Source: JABWAJ01 sp046153985 (lineage in GTDB: Bacteria > Bacteroidota > Bacteroidia > Chitinophagales > Saprospiraceae). From it: a stretch of DNA of 30,323 nt. Positions 17,601-24,165 of the stretch are shown here, piece after piece (the first letter of the stretch is position 1; each line of letters begins with the position of its first letter). The notes beneath the pieces are model-generated. The model made no database searches. It was not told the DNA's origin and was given only the letters and a program-made list of their open reading frames with translations. The translations under genes were made by a program, and so were the position numbers. The stretch lies in assembly GCA_046153985.1 (NCBI GenBank), contig JBJXFD010000172.1:1-30323 (forward strand). The letters run 5' to 3'.

Positions 17601-18113
17601 GGGCTGGGAGGCATTGTAAGGGTTCACCAAAATGGTTCTTCCCGTCGGAATTGTAATTGTTGCAAGTTGGGTTGCCGCATCAATTGTCAACTTTGGGCCG
17701 GGTCCCGGGCTTGTGGTGTATTGTAACTGAAAATTCGCAAAAAACAAATTTAACCCCGACAGCCCTCCCGTAGCTTGTCCGGGTGGCGGATTTTTGTCGG
17801 GTAATGGCATTTGCAAATTAGCCTGAACGGATAACTGGTTCGCATTGACCTGATTGACCCAAAACAGGGAAATGCCCGAAGTTGGATTCCCCAGCAAGCC
17901 AAGCAGATTATTTGTGATTCCGAGGTTAGCAGTATCTGCAAAAATGTAGTTGCCATTTTTTTTCAGGGTATCCGAAAAGCTAATGCTTTGATCTGCAATG
18001 GGCGCAAAATAGTACAAATAGCAAGCCTGAGTATTACCGGCGCCTGCCACCCCATACAACGTGTAAGTGCTGTATTTTTTCAACGCGTTGAACTGAATAG
18101 AGCCTGCACTCAT
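14655..18113 (-). CDS. Large 1152-residue protein of unknown function, first gene of the array
   Basis: An unrecognised large protein. I take the ATG at 18113 (MSAGSIQFNALKKYSTYTLY) rather than an in-frame ATG 14 codons earlier, because the extra residues MEGSFICFQLNLKP look non-conserved and the next start fits a cytosolic protein better; this is a judgement. There is no signal peptide and no transmembrane helix. The chain is beta-rich with many Asn/Gln/Ser/Pro turns. Its C-terminal third contains ELVIVFDNSTITAFHASVGL and YIQGQYQTIDGVGRVSFNSS. It ends with LFNNVAISILGIKLPPKVIV followed by DFVIFADPSQ. It heads the four-gene minus-strand array behind a strong promoter. Its strand-turn style matches the 2288-residue protein, suggesting partners in one structure. 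Confidence 0.82.
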   Translation of the reverse strand: MSAGSIQFNALKKYSTYTLYGVAGAGNTQACYLYYFAPIADQSISFSDTLKKNGNYIFADTANLGITNNLLGLLGNPTSGISLFWVNQVNANQLSVQANLQMPLPDKNPPPGQATGGLSGLNLFFANFQLQYTTSPGPGPKLTIDAATQLATITIPTGRTILVNPYNASQPSLTLDSSTQITIPFAIAPQAPKPEDTPVQGVQAGGTFAFKAKAWNINTLYTLINGANDSIWGGAIRYYFKNAQGVLQKLIFPVFGPAAPNAPPSADFLVQLDWFYPAYPAQTFFQPVDPSQAPGVFQWNQLNALSTTGDSIVLQPASGGSPGFYLTVLDTAAKTYYLSPYGSFTLQLPAGKSISRAMPGLSAIEFMQIGTGYTLQLVPNQPAYSPAFSTSAEINTPVALLDSSLLTSWIRINPPSESSSWSYFSQPAAMSFYGVSQGGDDYNIAELLEVKIGDFPFPAGQVSPAVPCGLYYNFLQKFFSPNSTTMLNNAQLFDQKILAAVRFEGLSAAANASLGPVLSSNQGAPFTQGNALSSNGLIFGVNSDGGQAGTPNSLTLAKSGGNYLRIHANEQGILNTQLSTALMNNQGFVVINAWDQLTLDDKLPISGFTFNVNTVTVNGTKVTPVMVFKMGQQYSLTQFVQNTETWANTGALLEGGVAAAQTMLLAALAQANNPNTTDDPFQNFRQIAVDPNWTGLLIFNCPIDGAQMAPDFQMLFAGINGPLIAHHIGVETNQTELTANLFDINTSSLFGVINYKGQEDEDAGQLYGFNVKELVIVFDNSTITAFHASVGLTVNQLFGRPVYLQGPNEGIPNTFYIQGQYQTIDGVGRVSFNSSNNFIYEFNPDETLVSVLDQFVITGASLEPVGDTSIDNNQQVVKSRFTLNAQLFFSNPLTPGQEDVPDLFGYGSMDQDLPLGLPLTGTAFDIQVTLDAQGQPVPRSQSVTIDTGNWAIQENKNAVRKDSVVAAMPFKLSVLMQSGSDGKLDSKALGQIVGVQQLVGNVCTSPRYALKFELPMGTLGALSDAYASIDAYMVMAWGPADTAPDDDGVSVYIQLPEVSGGLLGFNLEGIVKTVFGDANLMQVKLTDPTDQIVYVLLFNNVAISILGIKLPPKVIVDFVIFADPSQGAGSNLAWNLAAGQPQNNTMLLKETN

Positions 18114-18153
18114 GGGTTTTAGGTTTAGTTGAAAACAAATAAATGAGCCCTCC

Positions 18154-18176
18154 ATTTATCGCAAAAACCGATAAAT
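18154..18176 (-). promoter_or_regulatory. Hairpin in the long leader of the giant-protein operon
   Basis: ATTTATCG and CGATAAAT form a perfect eight-base stem around a seven-base loop, about 40 bases upstream of the ATG at 18113. It lies inside the transcribed leader predicted from the promoter at 18369-18399. It may influence translation of the first giant gene or be a binding site. No known riboswitch family was recognised in the leader. Confidence 0.45.
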
Positions 18177-18368
18177 AAGACAATAAAATTTTTATCTATT
18201 GACATGCAATAGAAAAAACCCGCAAAGCCTGTTACCATTTGGAACAGCGTTTTACCCGCATCATTCCAGGGCAGTAAAAAATAACAATTTATTCGCCTAC
18301 AGTGTGCCGGCGAAAGGAGCAAAAATTAAATAAAAAGCAGGGTAGTAAAACGCATTGAATTGAAGTTT

Positions 18369-18399
18369 CAAAAGTAGAGTTTATTTTTATTTATTCAAA
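18369..18399 (-). promoter_or_regulatory. Bacteroidota promoter for the giant-protein operon
   Basis: On the minus strand TTTG (18396-18399) and TACTTTTG (18369-18376) are separated by 19 bases, the textbook Bacteroidota arrangement of -33 and -7 boxes. Transcription would start near 18363, leaving an AT-rich leader of about 250 bases before the first start codon. This is the best promoter match in the window. Confidence 0.75.
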
Positions 18400-18495
18400 T
18401 AGTGTCTGGTTAAAAAAAAATAAAATTTTTGCCAACCCGATATTTTAAGAGGCGGAGGTACCTTCTCCTGAGCGCTATTCTTTATTTTTACCCCA

Positions 18496-18939
18496 ATGAA
18501 AAAAACCATACTCCTTTACGGAACACTGCTGGCCTTGCTGGTTTGGGCGTTGAAATGGATGGAATACCGCTACATTCTGCGCGATTTGTCGCTGCAGTTC
18601 TACCTGGGGTTGGTTGCGCTGCTGTTCAGCGGGCTGGGTATCTGGATTGGGATCAATTTACTGAAACCGAAGGCGATCATTCCGGAACAGGAAGTTCAGG
18701 TTGCGCCCTCCCCTATCGTCCCGGAGGAAATTTTGCGCGAACTCGGCATCAGTCCCCGTGAATATGAAGTCCTGCAACTGATGGCAGCCGGGCTTTCCAA
18801 CCAGGAAATTGCTGACCGGCTGTTCATTTCACTCAACACCGTAAAAACGCATATTTCCAATCTTTTCCTGAAATTGGATGTGCAACGAAGGACGCAGGCG
18901 ATTCAGAAAGCGAAGGAAAAGGGGTTGATGGGTGTTTAA
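18496..18939 (+). CDS. Membrane-anchored LuxR-type transcription regulator
   Basis: A 147-residue protein with two predicted transmembrane helices at the N-terminus (ILLYGTLLALLVWALKW and FYLGLVALLFSGLGIWIGI). A short linker and a C-terminal LuxR/GerE DNA-binding domain (about residues 85-147) follow. The latter shows ISPREYEVLQLMAAGLSNQE, then IADRLFISLNTVKTHISNLF and KLDVQRRTQAIQKAKE, all conserved positions of the helix-turn-helix. There is no receiver or sensor domain, so any signal must come through the membrane segments or a partner. Its promoter is unclear: only weak -7-like sequences occur at 18424-18431 and 18483-18490. It is divergent from the giant-protein operon and shares its upstream region, making it a candidate regulator of that operon. 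Confidence 0.85.
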   Translation: MKKTILLYGTLLALLVWALKWMEYRYILRDLSLQFYLGLVALLFSGLGIWIGINLLKPKAIIPEQEVQVAPSPIVPEEILRELGISPREYEVLQLMAAGLSNQEIADRLFISLNTVKTHISNLFLKLDVQRRTQAIQKAKEKGLMGV

Positions 18940-18945
18940 TGATTC

Positions 18946-19085
18946 CCGCCGGCGCGCAGGCAGTAACTGAGCTGGTGGCTGAGCGACTTGTACTGAGCGA
19001 AGTCGAAGTAAGTCGAAGCCAGTCGAAGTTTCCGCTGGCGCGTAGGCTCCGCCTCGCGTCTACTATTCATCAGGCTCCGCCTGAT
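18946..19085. repeat. Composite intergenic repeat (family A, copy 2, inverted relative to copy 1)
   Basis: Read on the minus strand, this block follows the same order as 881-976: a short hairpin, CGCGAGGCGGA, a TTCGACT-rich stretch, a GCTCAGCCACCAGCTCAG-like stretch and a final GCGCGC unit. The hairpin here is ATCAGGC-TCC-GCCTGAT (19069-19085), against ATCGGGC-TCT-GCCCGAT (reverse complement) in copy 1. The stem changed on both sides and remains paired. It lies just after the LuxR-type gene and abuts the 31-bp direct repeat at 19087. Confidence 0.8.
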
Positions 19086-19086
19086 A

Positions 19087-19117
19087 CTCCCCCCATTCCA
19101 AAAATCTCCTTACTTTT
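19087..19117 (+). repeat. 31-bp direct repeat, left copy, carrying the xisH promoter box
   Basis: The 31 bases are identical to 22070-22100. The copy ends in TTACTTTT and with the next base forms TACTTTTG (19111-19118), an exact Bacteroidota -7 box 29 bases before the xisH ATG. The two copies enclose the xisH-xisI-HEPN island. They may be a duplicated promoter module or the scars of an integration event. Confidence 0.85.
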
Positions 19118-19147
19118 GCTTTGTAAAATTTAAGCTCAACGAATAGC

Positions 19148-19579
19148 ATGGCAAAAGATTTCTTCCACGATTGCGTTAGAATAGCATTGGAGGCCGATGG
19201 CTGGCAAATTACTCATGATCCTTATAATCTTACTACAACCAGACGGGATGGCAAAAAAGTAGGCATTCCAATAGATTTAGGTGCGGAAAGAGTCTTTGCA
19301 GCAGAAAAAGGTGAAGAAAAAATAGCCGTTGAGGTGAAGAGTTTTCTTCGGGCAAGCGTTGTCAATGAGTTCCACCGTGCCATGGGGCAATATTTGATGT
19401 ATCAGATTGGACTCAATGGGCAGGAAATTGACCGGGTGTTGTATTTGGCTATTCCAGCGCGCATCATCGAAGAAATTGACGACTTGGATCTTTTGCGTGA
19501 TTCGTTGGCCGCTTACTCTGTAAATATTCTTATTTTTGATCCGGAGAAACAAAACATTGTCAAATGGATAAGGCATTAA
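19148..19579 (+). CDS. xisH: XisH family protein (fdxN-element excision controlling factor-like)
   Basis: A 143-residue protein that fits the XisH family known from the cyanobacterial fdxN excision element. The N-terminus AKDFFHDCVRIALEADGWQI then THDPYN is the family signature. Asp43 in PIDLGAER, Glu62 and Lys64 in AVEVKSF have the spacing of a PD-(D/E)xK nuclease-type core, a fold associated with this family. Length is normal. It overlaps xisI by 16 bases, the usual arrangement. In Anabaena XisH and XisI assist a separate recombinase; no recombinase gene is visible here. The pair therefore probably has another role, possibly defence- or element-related, but this is inference. Transcription likely starts from the -7 box within the direct repeat. 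Confidence 0.92.
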   Translation: MAKDFFHDCVRIALEADGWQITHDPYNLTTTRRDGKKVGIPIDLGAERVFAAEKGEEKIAVEVKSFLRASVVNEFHRAMGQYLMYQIGLNGQEIDRVLYLAIPARIIEEIDDLDLLRDSLAAYSVNILIFDPEKQNIVKWIRH

Positions 19580-19899
19580 AATATAAGAAAATACTGACTG
19601 ACTACCTCCAGTCCCTTACCCGGGATTGGACAAACAATCCTTCAGAAGAAGTTCAAGTCGTTTGCGATAAAGAAGGACGGCATTTTCTGGTCGTTTATTA
19701 TGGATGGTCTCAACAAGGGCACCTTCACAGCACGCCCATTCACTTGGAAATCAAGGACAACAAGGTCTGGATTCAAGAAAACCTCACCGAAATCGAGGTA
19801 GACGACGATCTGGTTGCTCAAGGGATTCCGAAATCAGACATCGTACTGGGTGTGCTGCCTCCGGAGTATCGGAAGTATTCGGGGTTTGCGGTTGTTTGA
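19564..19899 (+). CDS. xisI: XisI family protein
   Basis: A 111-residue protein of the XisI family, the constant partner of XisH. It shows the family features: KYKKILTDYLQSL at the start, the central GRHFLVVYYGWSQQGHLHST beta hairpin, HLEIKDNKVWIQENLTE, and the C-terminal LVAQGIPKSDIVLGVLPPEY followed by RKYSGFAV. The start codon lies inside the end of xisH in another frame, so translation is probably coupled. It may cap or regulate XisH, as expected for an obligate two-gene unit, although this has not been shown here. A stretch of 290 bases without a firm gene follows. Confidence 0.92.
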   Translation: MDKALKYKKILTDYLQSLTRDWTNNPSEEVQVVCDKEGRHFLVVYYGWSQQGHLHSTPIHLEIKDNKVWIQENLTEIEVDDDLVAQGIPKSDIVLGVLPPEYRKYSGFAVV

Positions 19900-19988
19900 G
19901 GTGTTGACATACTCACTTCATCTTGTGCTATATCGGGAAGCTCTTCTAATACACCGAATTACAAAACCGGTTTGCAGATGAGCAACAA

Positions 19989-20108
19989 ATGCTAAGTTAC
20001 ATTTCGGAGAATGCAATAGCAGAAAGACCAGGTATTTTAGAGGGATTGAATTCCTTACTGGAACAGGAAAAACAGTTAAGAAAAAGGTGTTTGGCCTGCC
20101 TGAAGTGA
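19989..20108 (+). pseudogene. Possible gene remnant or 39-residue ORF
   Basis: Between xisI and the HEPN gene a frame reads LQNRFADEQQ upstream of an ATG at 19989, then MLSYISENAIAERPGILEGL and a charged end with EQEKQLRKR and CLACLK before a TGA. The amino-acid make-up is protein-like and the frame stays open upstream of the ATG to about 19955, where it meets a stop. I read it as the 3' end of a decayed gene. A small genuine protein is the alternative. No family was recognised. Confidence 0.3.
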
Positions 20109-20189
20109 CCGAGCGAAAAAATAAATTAAACCGCATGCCTTTCTGGCTGGCACAGAATTTCTCCTAATTAAAAACTTGGTGTAAAGCAA

Positions 20190-22010
20190 ATGCTACAACT
20201 TGGAGTAATTTCACATCCGAATCCCATTGTCGATAAAAAGGTCAAATATTTTCATGACTGTTTCCATTATTGTTTAACAGATAGCGCAAAATGGATAGAT
20301 GGCTTTTCCGAGAATCACCTTACACTTCTTGAACGGATGCTGTTTCGAGTTGATACTGTATCCCAAATGCATCAAAGCTCCAGGATGGCGATTTGTGCCT
20401 TGCTGGAACAACCAGAATTTGACATAAATAAGGATAAGTTCTCAAAACAGACAGTTATTAAACCTCTTATTAACAAACTTAAACATATCGCAAGACAAAA
20501 AAAAGATCAATTTGACCTTAAATTATTCCGAGAGACCGCCATTAAGATTATAGAAGAACTAAATGGAGCTGAGGGCTTAGATGGGTCATTATATTTTCAT
20601 AAGATATTAAAATCTCAAATCTCTTTACTGACTTGTGTTCATGACTTGAAAAAACATGATGAAGAAATCATGAAGCATTCCCGTTGGATGGTAGCAGAAT
20701 ATATAAGGCTTGGCTTCGACCCAACGGAGTTGTCAGGACTTGATAGTATTTTTAAACGGATCATGAGTTTTGATGAATTAAAAACAAGCTCCAAACCACA
20801 TACAGTGGGATTTCCATTGCCCATGGAATTGAAGCAAGACAAGGATTTAAAAAAATTCAAACTTGCGCTTAAAAAATATCTAAAAACCAATCTTTTTGTA
20901 GCACAATTTGAAGGCATGTTAAATGCTCTTAAAGAAAATCAAAATGGGCAAATTCTTTTTCGCGTCAATGGCATTACATTAAGGAGTAATGATAGATTTG
21001 AGTTTTCTTACGCAGGAGTTACATTTCTGAACTCAAACCAAGTCACTTTTGATTCTTTAAGCTTAAGTGAAAGTTTAAGAAATGATTTTGAAGAATATTT
21101 TGGAGCACCAAATACAATTATTACGAGAATTCCGATGCTTTTTAAATCAAAAGCACATGCTATTACTATGGCGAAATTCCAAGCGAATAGAGCATTGGAC
21201 GCCTTACGATACGTATTAGATGAAAGAGGAGGACACATTTCAACAAATAGAGTAATTATTGCTTGGCCTTCAGGGGGCGCTGATTACCAAATGTATTCAG
21301 AACGGTATTTGAACATTGACCAGGATGACATTGAAATTTTAAAGAAACTAAACCAAACCATTCCTTACCCGGATAATATTTCACCAGAAGTTAGAAGACA
21401 TTTGGAGCAATGCAATCGCATATTTTTCAAAGGTATTGCCTGCGAAGAGCCCGATGACATTATTTCACATTTTTGGCAATATTGGGAAACTACATTTAGT
21501 TTTTATCAGGGAAAAGGTAAGGCTGATAGTGTTATCAATGACCTAAGTATAATATTATCAAAAGATAGGTATTCTACAACCCAAATAAGATTAGGCTTGC
21601 TTATACATAACTACGCAATTAACAACAACGGAAACACGGACATTGGTATTCCTTCTACTTATTATGGAACCGAATTTAATTTTGACAACCCTGCTGAGAG
21701 CGTAGAAACAGTAAAAGGATATACTAACTATCCTTTTTTGAAAAAGCTAATCGAACGGTTTGAATGCATAGATTCTTATACGGAGGACATGCGTTGGCAA
21801 AAATCTTACAAAGATTTTTTATGGCAACTTTATGAACAGCGTAATTTTATCTTGCATGATGGAAAATATTGTTCGGCGACGTTGGAACGATTGAAGTTCT
21901 TTTTCAAAGCAATCGTAGTTCGCTGGCAGGCAAAATTGTTTGAAGAAATTGAAAAAGTGCCAAATTCTACAGTTAAAGATGCAGTTGCTATGTTGAAAAC
22001 AAAATCTTAA
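20190..22010 (+). CDS. 606-residue protein with C-terminal HEPN-like domain, candidate defence gene
   Basis: A large soluble protein with no signal peptide. The first 220 residues are helical (for example FDLKLFRETAIKIIEELNGA and HDEEIMKHSRWMVAEYIRLG). The central part is mixed. The C-terminal region contains YEQRNFILHDG, with Arg551 and His556 in the R-x4-H spacing of HEPN ribonuclease domains, close to the form seen in ApeA-like HEPN proteins that act in phage defence. That family link is my reading of the motif and needs a profile search. The gene is clearly more AT-rich than its neighbours, with many AAA/TTT codons, suggesting acquisition by transfer. It sits behind xisH-xisI in a stretch bounded by a perfect direct repeat. 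No clear promoter box was seen for it alone. Confidence 0.72.
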   Translation: MLQLGVISHPNPIVDKKVKYFHDCFHYCLTDSAKWIDGFSENHLTLLERMLFRVDTVSQMHQSSRMAICALLEQPEFDINKDKFSKQTVIKPLINKLKHIARQKKDQFDLKLFRETAIKIIEELNGAEGLDGSLYFHKILKSQISLLTCVHDLKKHDEEIMKHSRWMVAEYIRLGFDPTELSGLDSIFKRIMSFDELKTSSKPHTVGFPLPMELKQDKDLKKFKLALKKYLKTNLFVAQFEGMLNALKENQNGQILFRVNGITLRSNDRFEFSYAGVTFLNSNQVTFDSLSLSESLRNDFEEYFGAPNTIITRIPMLFKSKAHAITMAKFQANRALDALRYVLDERGGHISTNRVIIAWPSGGADYQMYSERYLNIDQDDIEILKKLNQTIPYPDNISPEVRRHLEQCNRIFFKGIACEEPDDIISHFWQYWETTFSFYQGKGKADSVINDLSIILSKDRYSTTQIRLGLLIHNYAINNNGNTDIGIPSTYYGTEFNFDNPAESVETVKGYTNYPFLKKLIERFECIDSYTEDMRWQKSYKDFLWQLYEQRNFILHDGKYCSATLERLKFFFKAIVVRWQAKLFEEIEKVPNSTVKDAVAMLKTKS

Positions 22011-22069
22011 AACTCTGTTGGCGCAACAGGCACACCTCCCCTCCATCATACCCCGTGGTCCTGCCCCCC

Positions 22070-22100
22070 CTCCCCCCATTCCAAAAATCTCCTTACTTTT
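22070..22100 (+). repeat. 31-bp direct repeat, right copy, upstream of the GH65 gene
   Basis: Identical over 31 bases to 19087-19117, starting in a C-rich run and ending in TTACTTTT. Here the following base is A, so the -7-like box reads TACTTTTA (22094-22101), one base off the consensus, 27 bases before the GH65 start. The C-rich stretch before it is unlike the left flank, so the identity ends sharply. Confidence 0.85.
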
Positions 22101-22128
22101 ACCCCACACATCAAAAACAACCACCACC

Positions 22129-24165
22129 ATGCGAATACTTTGCCTTTGCTTACTACTCTTTGCTTCGTTCATGCCATTAACGGCCCAGGATCTCTCCCAA
22201 TCCCCCTGGCATATTCAGGCAAAAAACATTGACCCCGCCAACTATTATGGCATCACCGTCGCCAACGGCATGGTGGGCCTGGTGTCGTCACCCGAACCCA
22301 TGCGCGTGAAAGACGTGGTGCTGAACGGCGCGTACGACTACTACCAGCGCGGACGGGTATCGAACATCCTCAAGACGTTCAACCACGTGAACATGAACTT
22401 AGACGTGGACCGCCGCCGCATTGGTCGCCGCGACATTTCCAACTACGCACAAACCCTCGACATGAAAAAAGCGGCGCTGACCACCACGTTTGATGTGGCC
22501 GATAAAGTCAGCGTGCGCCATACGTTGATGTCCTTGCGCCACCTGCCGTACACGGCCATGAGCATCGTAGAAATTACGGCAAAAAAGGATGTGGAAATCA
22601 CGCCGATGTCAGTCATCGAAGCGCCCGATCACTTAGCCGATGTGCGCAGTTATTACAGCGAAATTGACCGGCCCCACGTGCTGATCCAGTTACTGACCTC
22701 GGTGGCGAACAGCCCTTCCGGCAAACTCAAAGTGGCAGCTTCTACCAGTTTCATCTTCGACGAACCGCACGGCAGCGAACCGAAGGTCATCCACGAAGAC
22801 TGGGATTACAACATGCACTTAGCCAAGTTTTACAAGCAACTCAAAGCCGGTCAGACCTACCGCTTTGCCGTTGTTGGCTCAGCGGTTTCCAGCGCAGATT
22901 ACGGCGACCCGCACAACGAAGCGGAACGCCTCACCATTTTTGCCAAACTCGAAGGCGTAAATCGCCTGCTGAAACGCCACGAAGCCGCCTGGGAAGACCT
23001 CTGGAAAAGTGATATTATCGTGGAAGGTGACCTCGAAGCACAACGCGCCATCCACTCGGCCATTTACCACCTCTATTCTTTTTCGCGGGAAGGCATCGCT
23101 TACAGCTTGTCGCCGATGGGACTTTCCGGCCTCGGCTACAACGGCCACGTGTTCTGGGACACCGAATTGTGGATGTACCCGGCTGTGCTGGCGCTGCAAC
23201 CCGAAATTGCCCGCTCTTTTTTGGAATACCGCTTTAACCGGTTGGAAGCGGCGCGGCAAAACGCGTTTTCGCACGGCTACAAAGGCGCCATGTTCCCCTG
23301 GGAGTCATCGGCGGAAGGTTCGGAAGACACACCGGTTTGGGCGCTCACCGGGCCTTTCCAGCACCACATCACAGGTTGCGTGGGTTGGGCGTTTTGGAAA
23401 TACTACCAAACGACTCAGGACAAAGAATGGCTGCGCACGCGTGGCTACCCCGTGCTGAAGGAAGTGGCCGATTTTTGGTCAAGCCGCGTAGAGCGCAACG
23501 GCCCGGGGAAATACGACATCAACAACGTCATCGGCGCCAACGAATGGGAGGAAAACATTGACAACAACGCCTTCACCAACGGCATGGCCATCACGGCGCT
23601 TCGCTATGCGACCCAGGCGGCCCGCGTGCTGGGCTTAGAGCCAAACCCGGATTGGGAACACGTTGCAGCCAACATTCCCATCCTCAAATTCCCTGACGGC
23701 ACTACACGCGAAAACGCAACTTACAACGGTGTAATCATCAAACAAGGCGACGCCAACCTGCTGGCCTACCCGCTAAAAATTGTGTCCGACGAAAAAGCAA
23801 TCCGCAAGGATTTGGAATACTACGAACCGCGCATGTCGCCCGAAGGCCCTGCAATGGGACACTCTGTGCTGGCAACCCTTTATGCGCGCCTCGGCGACGC
23901 CGAAAAAGCCCACGAGTTATTTGTGCGCAGCTACAAACCCAACGAAGTGCCACCTTTTGGGGTATTGGCAGAAACGGCGGGCGGCACCAATCCGTATTTC
24001 GCCACCGGCGCCGGTGGAACACTGCAGGCGGTATTATTCGGTTTGGGCGGCTTGGAAATCACAGATGCGGGCATTGTGCAGCTGAAAGCAAAGCTGCCGA
24101 AAAAATGGCGCTCCCTGAAAATGACCGGCATCGGGAAAGACAAAAAAACCTTTGAAGTAAAGTGA
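22129..24165 (+). CDS. Exported GH65 family glycoside hydrolase
   Basis: A 678-residue protein of glycoside hydrolase family 65, whose members act on alpha-linked glucosides such as trehalose, maltose or kojibiose. The start at 22129 gives a clear signal peptide (RILCLCLLLFASFMPLTAQ); an open frame upstream to 22018 only adds sequence before the promoter box. The (alpha/alpha)6 barrel shows GHVFWDTELWMYPA (Asp344, Glu346) and GANEWEENIDNNAFTNG, whose Glu472 aligns with the general acid of the family. YKGAMFPWESS and a C-terminal small domain complete it. Export and resemblance to Bacteroidota hydrolases argue for hydrolysis rather than phosphorolysis, but the substrate is open. It overlaps ribD by four bases. 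Confidence 0.88.
   Translation: MRILCLCLLLFASFMPLTAQDLSQSPWHIQAKNIDPANYYGITVANGMVGLVSSPEPMRVKDVVLNGAYDYYQRGRVSNILKTFNHVNMNLDVDRRRIGRRDISNYAQTLDMKKAALTTTFDVADKVSVRHTLMSLRHLPYTAMSIVEITAKKDVEITPMSVIEAPDHLADVRSYYSEIDRPHVLIQLLTSVANSPSGKLKVAASTSFIFDEPHGSEPKVIHEDWDYNMHLAKFYKQLKAGQTYRFAVVGSAVSSADYGDPHNEAERLTIFAKLEGVNRLLKRHEAAWEDLWKSDIIVEGDLEAQRAIHSAIYHLYSFSREGIAYSLSPMGLSGLGYNGHVFWDTELWMYPAVLALQPEIARSFLEYRFNRLEAARQNAFSHGYKGAMFPWESSAEGSEDTPVWALTGPFQHHITGCVGWAFWKYYQTTQDKEWLRTRGYPVLKEVADFWSSRVERNGPGKYDINNVIGANEWEENIDNNAFTNGMAITALRYATQAARVLGLEPNPDWEHVAANIPILKFPDGTTRENATYNGVIIKQGDANLLAYPLKIVSDEKAIRKDLEYYEPRMSPEGPAMGHSVLATLYARLGDAEKAHELFVRSYKPNEVPPFGVLAETAGGTNPYFATGAGGTLQAVLFGLGGLEITDAGIVQLKAKLPKKWRSLKMTGIGKDKKTFEVK

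Noticed and set aside
6846..18113. Contractile injection system or insecticidal toxin complex
   Set aside because: No sheath, tube, baseplate, AAA ATPase or Tc-toxin motifs are visible in or beside the giant genes.
22018..22128. Extended start for the GH65 gene
   Set aside because: The extension is translated from the C-rich direct repeat and would hide a clear signal peptide beginning at 22129.
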